From Ruminococcus sp. AM22-13 (GTDB taxonomy: Bacteria; Bacillota; Clostridia; Lachnospirales; Lachnospiraceae): a stretch of DNA of 64,000 nucleotides. The DNA lies in the NCBI RefSeq assembly GCF_003471165.1, contig NZ_QRIL01000003.1, positions 62,001 to 126,000 of the forward strand, read 5' to 3'. Each line of letters starts with the position of its first letter. Position 1 is the first letter of the stretch. This document shows, piece after piece, positions 17,505-25,342 of this stretch. A program made the translations under genes and the position numbers. Under the pieces are notes generated by a model. It ran no database searches, was not told the DNA's origin, and was given only the letters and a program-made list of their open reading frames with translations.

Positions 17505-18518
17505 ATGAGTAATCCGGCAACAGCAACTCCTAAAACAAAAAAGTCGTTCGGAGAATGGATTAAGAGCAGAAAAGGTCAGAAATGGATCGTAATTATCACA
17601 TTCATGTTCGTACCGTTACTGCTTCTTACTGTTTTTACATATGTTCCGTTCTTTAAGATGGTACAGTTCAGTTTCTATAAGATGAAATATATCGGACCGA
17701 GAACTTTCGTAGGCTTAAAGAACTACAAAGAAGTATTTTCCAGAAGTGAGTGCTTCAAATCTTTGTATGTCAGCCTTTATTACATGGGCGGGGCAGTGAT
17801 TCAGCTTGCACTTGCACTTTTCTTTGCAACATTAATGGTATTTAAGACAAAAGGTGAATCCTTCTTCAAGGGAGCAATGTTCTTCCCATATCTGATCTGT
17901 GGTATTGCAGTTGGTTTCATCTTCAAATTCTTCTATGCAAGAGGATTCGTACTTGACTCCATCCTCCAGGCACTGGGAATTAAACTGGAAGATATTCCTT
18001 ACTGGTTACAGGACAAAAAGATTAACAATATTTCGCTGGCAGCGACTTCCGTATGGAGATACACAGGCCAGAATATGATCCTGTTCCTGGGTGCAATGAT
18101 GTCTGTAGATTCTGACCTTTATGAGGCAGCTTCTCTGGACGGTGCAAATAAATGGCATCAGTTCCGTTACATTATTCTTCCAAGTATCAAATCTATCGTA
18201 GTACTGAATCTGATCCTTTCCATCAGCGGTTCCTTAAGTGCATTCGAGCCGCCATATGTTATCACAAACGGTACTATGGGAACGGGTACATATTTCGTAA
18301 TCATGAACCGTCTGGCTCATGAAAATCAGAAAGTTGGCCTTGCCTGCGCAATGGCAGTCGTACTTCTGGCAATTATCGTTGTCTGCACAGTCGCACAGAA
18401 ACTCTTCTTCAAATATGCTTTTGATGACGGTACATCCGATGAGTCCAAGGCAGCAGTAAGAAAGAGAAAGAAAGCAGAAAAAGCAGCAAGAAAGGCAATG
18501 AAGGGAGGACAGGCATAA
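17505..18518 (+). CDS. ABC sugar permease, MalF/UgpA type
   Basis: A 337-residue inner-membrane permease with about six helices (first WIVIITFMFVPLLLLTVFTY) and the EAA cytoplasmic loop (YEAASLDGANKWHQFRYIILP) that contacts the ATPase. The C-terminal tail is highly basic (RKRKKAEKAARKAMKGG). TAAGGAGGG precedes ATG 17505. It forms a heterodimer with the next gene product, whose ATG overlaps its stop by one base (TAATG). Confidence 0.93.
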   Translation: MSNPATATPKTKKSFGEWIKSRKGQKWIVIITFMFVPLLLLTVFTYVPFFKMVQFSFYKMKYIGPRTFVGLKNYKEVFSRSECFKSLYVSLYYMGGAVIQLALALFFATLMVFKTKGESFFKGAMFFPYLICGIAVGFIFKFFYARGFVLDSILQALGIKLEDIPYWLQDKKINNISLAATSVWRYTGQNMILFLGAMMSVDSDLYEAASLDGANKWHQFRYIILPSIKSIVVLNLILSISGSLSAFEPPYVITNGTMGTGTYFVIMNRLAHENQKVGLACAMAVVLLAIIVVCTVAQKLFFKYAFDDGTSDESKAAVRKRKKAEKAARKAMKGGQA

Positions 18519-19363
18519 TGAGAACAAAAACCAGTCCGATTACAGTTATTTTTAATATTTTTAAATATGTGGTACTGATCCTGGCAGCAGTCATTGCGCT
18601 GGTTCCGGTATGCGTGTGTATCCTTACTGCTTTTAAGACAACAGATGAATACAATGCATCTTCTGTATTGGATCTTCCAAAGACATTTGCTTACTTTGAA
18701 AACTTTAAAATTGCATTTACACAGGCTAATATGCTTCGCGGATTTATCAACACAGCACTTGTACTGATCGTGGTACTGACTGTTTCCGTATTTGTAGGTG
18801 CAATGCTTGCTTACGTTTTAAACCGTTTCCAGTTCAAAGGAAACGCAGTGATCCAGAACCTGTTTATGTTTGCAGCACTGATTCCTGGTATTGCTACACA
18901 GGTTACTGTTTATCAGATCATGTATTCCTTAGGTCTGATCAATCATCTTTACGGATATATGATCGTATTAATGGGCACAGATATTATTTCCATTTACATT
19001 TTCCTGCAGTTCTTCGAGAACCTTCCGGTATCTTTAGATGAATCAGCGATTATGGATGGATGTACATATTTTGGAGTATTCTTCAAGATTCTGTTCCCGC
19101 TTCTGAAACCGGCGATTGTTACTTCAGTTGTTCTGAAAGGTGTTGGCGTTTACAACGAGTACTATATGTCAAACCTGTATCTGCAGAACCAGGATCTGAA
19201 GACAATTTCCACAGCACTTTATACATTTACAGGCCCTTATGGTAACCAGTACAACTACATCTGCGCTGGTGTTATCATCACAATCATTCCGATCCTGATT
19301 CTTTTCCTGATCTTCCAGAAACAGGTTTATGGCGGAATGGCAGCAGGAGCTGTTAAGGGTTGA
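18518..19363 (+). CDS. ABC sugar permease, MalG/UgpE type
   Basis: The 281-residue partner permease has six predicted helices and the EAA-like loop (LDESAIMDGCTYFGVFFKILFPLLKPA). It starts at ATG 18518, overlapping the previous stop, with AGGGAGG upstream. With the binding protein it forms the importer feeding the cytoplasmic phosphorylases. Confidence 0.93.
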   Translation: MRTKTSPITVIFNIFKYVVLILAAVIALVPVCVCILTAFKTTDEYNASSVLDLPKTFAYFENFKIAFTQANMLRGFINTALVLIVVLTVSVFVGAMLAYVLNRFQFKGNAVIQNLFMFAALIPGIATQVTVYQIMYSLGLINHLYGYMIVLMGTDIISIYIFLQFFENLPVSLDESAIMDGCTYFGVFFKILFPLLKPAIVTSVVLKGVGVYNEYYMSNLYLQNQDLKTISTALYTFTGPYGNQYNYICAGVIITIIPILILFLIFQKQVYGGMAAGAVKG

Positions 19364-19395
19364 TGCCTGACTTTATATGAAAGAGGAGAATGACA

Positions 19396-20418
19396 ATGAG
19401 CGAAGTTAAAATTATCGGACCTGCAGTGCCAAACGTACCGTGGCAGGAAAAACCGGCAGAATTTATGGGAGCTCCGGTATGGAGATATAACGAAAACCCG
19501 ATCATCGGAAGAAATCCGGTCAAAGAAGTTGCAAGAATTTTCAACAGTGCAGTAATTCCTTATGAAGGAGAATTCATCGGTGTGTTCCGTGGTGAGCAGA
19601 CAAACGGAATCCCGTATATTTACCTTGGCAGAAGCAAAGATGCTATTCACTGGAACTTTGATGAAAATAAGATTCAGTTCGTAGATGAAGACGGGAAAGA
19701 ATTCATGCCTGTATATGCTTACGATCCTCGTCTTGTAAAAGTAGAAGATACTTACTATATCATCTGGTGCCAGGATTTCTACGGTGCAGCGATCGGTATG
19801 GCAAAAACAACAGATTTCAAAACTTTTGTAAGAGTTGAGAATCCTTTCCTTCCATTTAACAGAAATGCAGTTTTGTTCCCGAGAAAAATCAATGGAAACT
19901 TTGTAATGCTTTCCCGTCCGAGCGACAGCGGACATACACCATTCGGAGATATCTTCCTTTCTGAGAGCCCTGACCTGACTTACTGGGGAAAACACCGTCA
20001 TGTAATGGGTAAGAGCAGTGAATGGTGGGAATCTCTGAAGATTGGCGGCGGTGCAGCTCCGATTGAGACAACAGAAGGATGGCTTCTGTTCTACCATGGA
20101 GTAAGTGGAACCTGTAACGGATATGTTTACAGTATCGGTGGTGCAATCCTTGATATCGACAATCCGTCTATCGTGAAATACCGCTGCCAGAACTTCCTTC
20201 TCACACCGGAAGAATGGTTTGAAGAACGTGGATTTGTTCCAAATGTTACCTTCCCATGCGCAACAATCCATGATGCGGAAAGCGGAAAGATTGCTATCTA
20301 TTATGGATGTGCAGATACTTATGTAGGTCTTGCATTTACAGAAGTTGATGAGATTGTTTCCTATATTAAAAAACACAGTGTTGTGACAGAAGAAGATACT
20401 GAAATCGGAAAGAGATAA
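19396..20418 (+). CDS. GH130 family phosphorylase, GH130_2-like (mannooligosaccharide phosphorylase)
   Basis: A 340-residue five-bladed beta-propeller enzyme. GH130_2 enzymes phosphorolyse beta-1,4-manno-oligosaccharides from the non-reducing end to alpha-mannose-1-phosphate. Seen here: NPIIGRNPVKEVARIFNSA near the start, YDPRLVKVEDTYYI with the general-acid Asp, phosphate-binding Arg/His residues in FPRKINGNFVMLSRPSD and YHG, and the CADTYVGLAF C-terminus. I chose ATG 19396 because GAGGAG lies seven bases upstream; ATG 19390 is too close. It is about 40 residues shorter than the GH130 domain of the fusion at 25332, so the two are different subfamilies with complementary roles. Confidence 0.88.
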   Translation: MSEVKIIGPAVPNVPWQEKPAEFMGAPVWRYNENPIIGRNPVKEVARIFNSAVIPYEGEFIGVFRGEQTNGIPYIYLGRSKDAIHWNFDENKIQFVDEDGKEFMPVYAYDPRLVKVEDTYYIIWCQDFYGAAIGMAKTTDFKTFVRVENPFLPFNRNAVLFPRKINGNFVMLSRPSDSGHTPFGDIFLSESPDLTYWGKHRHVMGKSSEWWESLKIGGGAAPIETTEGWLLFYHGVSGTCNGYVYSIGGAILDIDNPSIVKYRCQNFLLTPEEWFEERGFVPNVTFPCATIHDAESGKIAIYYGCADTYVGLAFTEVDEIVSYIKKHSVVTEEDTEIGKR

Positions 20419-20433
20419 TCAACTTACAATTAT

Positions 20434-20490
20434 AAAACAGGATGAGACAGGGGCGTCGTGCCATGTGTGATGGCGTGAGGCTCCTGTTTT
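20434..20490 (+). terminator. Intergenic hairpin, partial terminator or mRNA stabiliser
   Basis: AAAACAGG (20434-20441) can pair with CCTGTTTT (20483-20490), and ACAGGGGC (20447-20454) with GCTCCTGT (20480-20487). A short T run follows. It lies between the GH130_2 and CE2 genes of one apparent operon and may attenuate rather than stop transcription. Confidence 0.55.
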
Positions 20491-20542
20491 GTCTTACCGG
20501 TTGGTCAGTAAATGGGATTATAGAAGACAGAGGGCAGGAAGA

Positions 20543-21592
20543 ATGACAATTTTAGCAGATCATAAGAAATTGATTTACAGTGGAAGAATTGACTGGAGTA
20601 ATCCGCTGGAACCGATTTTTGTATTTCCGTGTACATTTGTAAAAATGAAATTTACAGGAAACGTTTTGAAAGTTCATGTGAAGAACCGTAATGCTTATTG
20701 GAACAATTATCTGGGAGTGATCCTGGATGGGGAGCAAAGTTGTGTTCTCCTTCCGAAAGACGGAGAAGCGCTGCTGGATATTCCGGTAAAAGAATCCGAG
20801 AAAACGGAACATGAAGTGATGATCTTCAAGAGACAGGATTCCTGCCATGAACTTACTTTCCTGGGATTTGAGCTTGGCGAGGGGGCAGAAATCATGGATT
20901 CAGATCCGTTGCCGGAAAGAAGAATCGAAGTGTATGGAGATTCTGTATCAGCAGGAGAGGTATCTGAGGCTGTGGACTACACGGGAAAAGAAGACCCGGA
21001 ACATAATGGCGAATATTCCAACAGCTGGTATTCCTATGCATGGATGACTGCGAGAAGATTGAATGCGCAGATCCATGATATTGCTCAGGGTGGAATTGCT
21101 CTGAGGGATCATACTGGCTGGTTTTACGAACCGGAAGCAATCGGAATGGAGACAGCCTGGAATAAAATACATTACAATCCATTGTTTGGGAATGCAACAG
21201 AGTGGGATTTCTCCAAATATACACCACAGGTGGTAATTGTGGCAATCGGTCAGAATGATAATCATCCGGATGACTACATGAAAGAAGACTACAACAGCGA
21301 GAGATCAAAGCAGTGGAGAGAACATTATAAGGCATTTATAGAAGGGCTGAAGAAACAGTATCCGGAAGCCAAAATTGTCTGCTGCACAACCCTGCTCTGC
21401 CATGATGAGTCCTGGGACAGATCAATCGGGGAAGTTATGAAAGAACTGGATCATCCGGACATCACCCAGTGTCTTTTTACACGAAACGGAAAGGGTACTC
21501 CCGGACATCTGCGTATCCCGGAGGCAGAGGAAATGTCTCAGGAGCTGGCTGCTTATATAGAGAAACTGAATGTGAAGGGATGGGAGAAGTGA
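20543..21592 (+). CDS. CE2-like acetyl esterase (SGNH)
   Basis: A 349-residue enzyme that removes acetyl groups from sugar hydroxyls. The N-terminal beta-sandwich (residues 1-115) followed by an SGNH hydrolase domain is the carbohydrate esterase family 2 layout. Nucleophile Ser134 lies in YGDSVSAGE, and catalytic His322 in GTPGHLRIPEAEE; GQNDNH supplies the Asn block. No signal peptide, so it acts on imported oligosaccharides. Start ATG 20543 (MTILADHKK) follows AGGAAGA; TTG 20489 falls inside the hairpin. CE2 and CE17 esterases act together in Roseburia mannan loci, the same pairing as here. Confidence 0.85.
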   Translation: MTILADHKKLIYSGRIDWSNPLEPIFVFPCTFVKMKFTGNVLKVHVKNRNAYWNNYLGVILDGEQSCVLLPKDGEALLDIPVKESEKTEHEVMIFKRQDSCHELTFLGFELGEGAEIMDSDPLPERRIEVYGDSVSAGEVSEAVDYTGKEDPEHNGEYSNSWYSYAWMTARRLNAQIHDIAQGGIALRDHTGWFYEPEAIGMETAWNKIHYNPLFGNATEWDFSKYTPQVVIVAIGQNDNHPDDYMKEDYNSERSKQWREHYKAFIEGLKKQYPEAKIVCCTTLLCHDESWDRSIGEVMKELDHPDITQCLFTRNGKGTPGHLRIPEAEEMSQELAAYIEKLNVKGWEK

Positions 21593-22668
21593 TGGAAAAG
21601 ATAAATCTTTCAAGACTGAAAAACTGTATGGCAAGAGCACAGAGAGGCGAAGAACTGACCATTGGTTTCCTGGGAGGTTCCATTACCCAGGGAAGCCTTG
21701 CCACTGAGCATGAGAATACATATGCCTACAGAGTGTTTAACTGGTGGAAGGAAACCTTTCCAAATGGGGAATTTCATTATGTAAATGGCGGGATCGGAGG
21801 AACAACTTCTCATTATGGAGTTTCCAGAGCTGTTACGGATGTGCTGATGTATCAGCCGGATTTCGTAATAGTAGATTTCAGTGTGAATGACGAACCGGAT
21901 GAATTTTTCCAGGAAACCTATGAAGGTGTCATACGTAAACTTCTTCGGTGGAAATCAGAACCTGCAGTGGTAATCCTGAACAATGTATTTTATGACACGG
22001 GAAAAACTGCTCAGGATTTTCATAATGCAGTGGGTAACCGGTATCAGGTTCCTCATGTCAGCATGAAAGATACCCTGTATCAGGAAATGCAGCAGGGAAA
22101 ATATACAAGAGAAGAACTGACACCGGACGGTCTTCATCCAAATGATAAAGGCCATAAACTGGTGGCAGAGAAGATCATTGCATTTCTGGAAGAGGTTCGA
22201 AGCCATATGGCAGAGCCGGAAGATGAGCTGACGATTCCGGAACCAATGACTCAGAATGCATATGAAAATGCCAGACGACTGACAATCCGGGAAATTTCTC
22301 CGGAGCTTGCAGGATTCCGGGCAGATGCAGAAGAGAAAACAGGACATCTGGATCACTTCAAAAACGGATGGATCGGAAAGAAGCCGGGAGATAAGGTTAC
22401 TTTTGAGACAGAAGGCTCCTGCATTGCGGTACAGTACAGAAAAACCATTCATAAGCCTGCACTGCGCGCAAAGCTTGTGTTGGACGGGGACAGAGCAAAT
22501 GAGATACTTCTTGATGCAAATTTTGATGAAGACTGGGGCGACTGCCTGTATCTGGAACCAATCCTTCACCATGGGGAAAACAAAACTCATACGGTAGAAA
22601 TTGAAATCCTGCCGGATAACAATAAAGATGCAACGCCATTTTACCTGATGTCTTTGACCGTGGCGTGA
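21592..22668 (+). CDS. CE17-like acetyl-mannan esterase (SGNH plus C-terminal beta domain)
   Basis: A 358-residue protein with the SGNH motif at the N-terminus (GFLGGSITQGS, Ser30), GGIGGTTSHYG, SVNDEPD and the DGLHPNDKGH Asp-His pair near residue 184, then a C-terminal beta-rich domain (about 225-358) like the CBM35 of the CE17 mannan esterase. Known family members remove 2-O-acetyl groups from mannose. ATG 21592 shares a base with the stop of the CE2-like gene (TGATG), so the two esterases are translationally coupled. Confidence 0.82.
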   Translation: MEKINLSRLKNCMARAQRGEELTIGFLGGSITQGSLATEHENTYAYRVFNWWKETFPNGEFHYVNGGIGGTTSHYGVSRAVTDVLMYQPDFVIVDFSVNDEPDEFFQETYEGVIRKLLRWKSEPAVVILNNVFYDTGKTAQDFHNAVGNRYQVPHVSMKDTLYQEMQQGKYTREELTPDGLHPNDKGHKLVAEKIIAFLEEVRSHMAEPEDELTIPEPMTQNAYENARRLTIREISPELAGFRADAEEKTGHLDHFKNGWIGKKPGDKVTFETEGSCIAVQYRKTIHKPALRAKLVLDGDRANEILLDANFDEDWGDCLYLEPILHHGENKTHTVEIEILPDNNKDATPFYLMSLTVA

Positions 22669-22714
22669 AATAGCAGTTACATTATTACCGAATAACAGAC
22701 GAGGAGAACCGATT

Positions 22715-24073
22715 ATGGGATTCAGAGAAGATTTTGCATGGGGAACTGCAACCAGTTCCTATCAGATAGAAGGTGCTGTAAAAGGCGAAGGAAAGGGAGA
22801 GCACATCTGGGATGTCTATACAAAAGAGCCGGGACATGTGTTTGAAGGCCATACAGGAGAAACCGCCTGTGATCATTACCACAGATATCCGGAAGATGTA
22901 AAGATCATGAAAGAAATGGGACTGAAGGCTTATCGTTTTTCCATTGACTGGACAAGAGTGCTTCCTGATGGATATGGAAAAGTAAATGAGAAGGGGATTG
23001 CATTTTATAATGCACTGATCGATGAGCTTCTGGACAATGGGATTGAACCGTACATTACTCTGTATCACTGGGAACTTCCCTATGAAATCTATAAACAGGG
23101 AGGTTGGATGAATCCTCAGATTGTAGAGTGGTTTGGCGAATACGCAAAGCTTGTAGCCGAACGATTCAGCGACAGGGTGACACATTATTTTACAGTAAAT
23201 GAGCCTCAGTGTTTTGTAGGACTTGGATTCCTGACAGGGGCGCATGCTCCCGGGCTGAAATCACCTTTACGTGATACCTTTGAGATGGCGCACAATGTAA
23301 TGAAAGCCCATGGACAGGCAGTCCGAATGCTGCGCCAGTATGGCAGGCAGCCCCTTGTTATTGGCTATGCACCTACCTGCGGTATGGTTTATCCGGAAAC
23401 AGAGAAGCCGGAGGATATTGAGGCGGCAAGACAGGCAATGTTCGCTCTGCAGCCGGATAACAGTAACTGGACATGGAATGTTTCCTGGTGGTCAGACCCG
23501 GTTCTTCTTGGTCATTATCCGGAAGAAGGGCTGAAACGCTATGAACCATATCTGCCAAAGATTACAGAAGAAGATATGAAGCTGATTTCTGAGCCCATCG
23601 ATGTTTACGGACAGAATATCTACAATGGAAGATGTGTCCGCATGGGGGCTGACGGGAAACCGGAAGATGTGAAACGCTATGCAGGTTTTCCGAAAACAGC
23701 CATCAACTGGCCGGTAACACCGGAAGTACTTTACTGGGGGCCGAAGTTCTTATATGAACGCTATCAGAAACCAATCTATATTACTGAGAATGGAATTTCC
23801 TGTCATGATGTGATCTCACTGGATGGAAAAGTCCACGATCCAAACAGAATTGATTTTCTGGCACGTTACCTTCACGAGCTGAAGAGAGCAGCTTCTGAGA
23901 TTGACCTGAGAGGATATTTCCAGTGGTCACTGATGGATAATTTTGAATGGTCAGAAGGATATGCCCAGCGTTTCGGGCTTGTGTATGTGGACTTCAGAAA
24001 TCAGCAGAGGATTCTGAAGGATTCTGCATACTGGTACAGAGATGTGATTCGGGAGAATGGCAATAATCTGTAA
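22715..24073 (+). CDS. GH1 beta-glucosidase / beta-glycosidase
   Basis: A 452-residue single-domain GH1 enzyme: N-terminal signature FAWGTATSSYQIEGA, acid/base Glu in TVNEPQC (about residue 168), nucleophile Glu in YITENGIS (about 357), and aglycone-site WSLMDNFEWSEGY. No 6-phosphate-binding motif is evident, so it probably acts on unphosphorylated beta-glucosides or mannosides, removing terminal glucose from glucomannan oligosaccharides. GAGGAG lies before ATG 22715. Confidence 0.95.
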   Translation: MGFREDFAWGTATSSYQIEGAVKGEGKGEHIWDVYTKEPGHVFEGHTGETACDHYHRYPEDVKIMKEMGLKAYRFSIDWTRVLPDGYGKVNEKGIAFYNALIDELLDNGIEPYITLYHWELPYEIYKQGGWMNPQIVEWFGEYAKLVAERFSDRVTHYFTVNEPQCFVGLGFLTGAHAPGLKSPLRDTFEMAHNVMKAHGQAVRMLRQYGRQPLVIGYAPTCGMVYPETEKPEDIEAARQAMFALQPDNSNWTWNVSWWSDPVLLGHYPEEGLKRYEPYLPKITEEDMKLISEPIDVYGQNIYNGRCVRMGADGKPEDVKRYAGFPKTAINWPVTPEVLYWGPKFLYERYQKPIYITENGISCHDVISLDGKVHDPNRIDFLARYLHELKRAASEIDLRGYFQWSLMDNFEWSEGYAQRFGLVYVDFRNQQRILKDSAYWYRDVIRENGNNL

Positions 24074-24086
24074 ATGGTTTAAACGA

Positions 24087-24147
24087 ATCAAGTAAGTCCC
24101 CTGCGGAGGTTGCGAAAAGCAATAAGCAGTGGGTGGGGACTTACTTA
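24087..24147 (+). repeat. Dispersed hairpin repeat R1, copy 2
   Basis: The most symmetrical copy: AAGTAAGTCCCC at the left pairs with GGGGACTTACTT at the right, with GCGAAAAGCAATAAGCAG in the loop. It lies inside the mannan operon, between GH1 and the epimerase. Confidence 0.85.
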
Positions 24148-24163
24148 TATCAGGAGGAAGAGA

Positions 24164-25342
24164 ATGGGTACATTTGCAAAGGAAATAGAGGAAGAATTAA
24201 TACAGAAACTTATCCCTTTCTGGGAGAATCTGAAAGATGAAGAAAATGGTGGCTATTATGGCTACATGGGTTATGACCTGAAAGTACAGAAAGATTATGA
24301 AAAAGGCTGCATATTAAACAGCAGGATCCTGTGGTTTTTTGCCAATGCCTATATGACACTGGGACAGGAAAAGCTGAAAGAGGATGCAGACCATGCATAT
24401 GCATTTCTGAAAGAGAAATGTCTGGATAAAGAGTTTGGCGGAGTTTTCTGGTCTGTCACATATGACGGTAAGCCGGCAGATACCACTAAGCATACATATA
24501 ATCAGGCATTTGCAATCTATGCTCTTTCTTCCTATTATGATGCAACAGGAAATGAGGAAGCGTTAAAGATTGCCAGAGAACTTCAGAACGTGATTGAAGA
24601 CAAATGTACAGATGAGTACGGATATCTGGAAGCGTTTAACCGTAAATTTGAGCCGGAAGAGAATGACAAGCTCTCTGAGAACGGCGTTATCGCAGAGAAA
24701 ACAATGAATACACTTCTCCATGTTTTTGAAGCGTACACAGAGTTTTATCGTGTGACAAAGGATGAGAGAACAGGTGACAGACTTCGTTTTATGATGGATA
24801 TTTTTGCTGACAAAGTTTACAACAGAGAACTTGGCAGACAGGAAGTATTCTTTGACAGAACATGGAACAGTCTGATTGATCTGTATTCTTATGGACATGA
24901 TATTGAGACATCCTGGCTGATGGACAGAGGTCTTGAGGTACTGAATGATGAAAAATATACTGCGAAGATCACACCGATCACAACAGAGATTGCAGAAAAT
25001 ATTTATCACAGAGCTTTTGTGGATCATTCTCTGATGAATGAATGTGAAAACGGGGTCAATGATACGAGAAGAATCTGGTGGGTGCAGGCAGAGACAGTGA
25101 TCGGCTTCCTGAACAGATATCAGAAGGATCCGGAGAAAAAGGAATACTTACAGGCAGCAGAGGATGAATGGAATTATATTAAAACTTATATGTTGGATAC
25201 AAGAGATGGTTCTGAGTGGTTCTGGTATGTAAAGGAAGACCACACACCTGGAGACGGACCTATTGTAGAACCATGGAAATGCCCGTATCACAACGGACGT
25301 ATGTGTATGGAAGTAATAAGGAGGATGAAAAATGCTGAATAA
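24164..25342 (+). CDS. Cellobiose/mannobiose 2-epimerase (AGE family)
   Basis: A 392-residue alpha/alpha-barrel protein of the N-acylglucosamine 2-epimerase superfamily. Features of cellobiose 2-epimerases: [22 protein letters not shown] at the start, [33 protein letters not shown], and the [18 protein letters not shown] catalytic His/Trp region. It would turn mannobiose into mannosyl-glucose, the substrate of GH130_1. Start ATG 24164 follows AGGAGGA; a longer frame from 24110 begins within repeat R1. It overlaps the next gene by 11 bp. Confidence 0.9.
   Translation: MGTFAKEIEEELIQKLIPFWENLKDEENGGYYGYMGYDLKVQKDYEKGCILNSRILWFFANAYMTLGQEKLKEDADHAYAFLKEKCLDKEFGGVFWSVTYDGKPADTTKHTYNQAFAIYALSSYYDATGNEEALKIARELQNVIEDKCTDEYGYLEAFNRKFEPEENDKLSENGVIAEKTMNTLLHVFEAYTEFYRVTKDERTGDRLRFMMDIFADKVYNRELGRQEVFFDRTWNSLIDLYSYGHDIETSWLMDRGLEVLNDEKYTAKITPITTEIAENIYHRAFVDHSLMNECENGVNDTRRIWWVQAETVIGFLNRYQKDPEKKEYLQAAEDEWNYIKTYMLDTRDGSEWFWYVKEDHTPGDGPIVEPWKCPYHNGRMCMEVIRRMKNAE

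Noticed and set aside
19327..20376. 349-codon frame on the minus strand
   Set aside because: Antisense to the GH130_2 gene, no ribosome-binding site.
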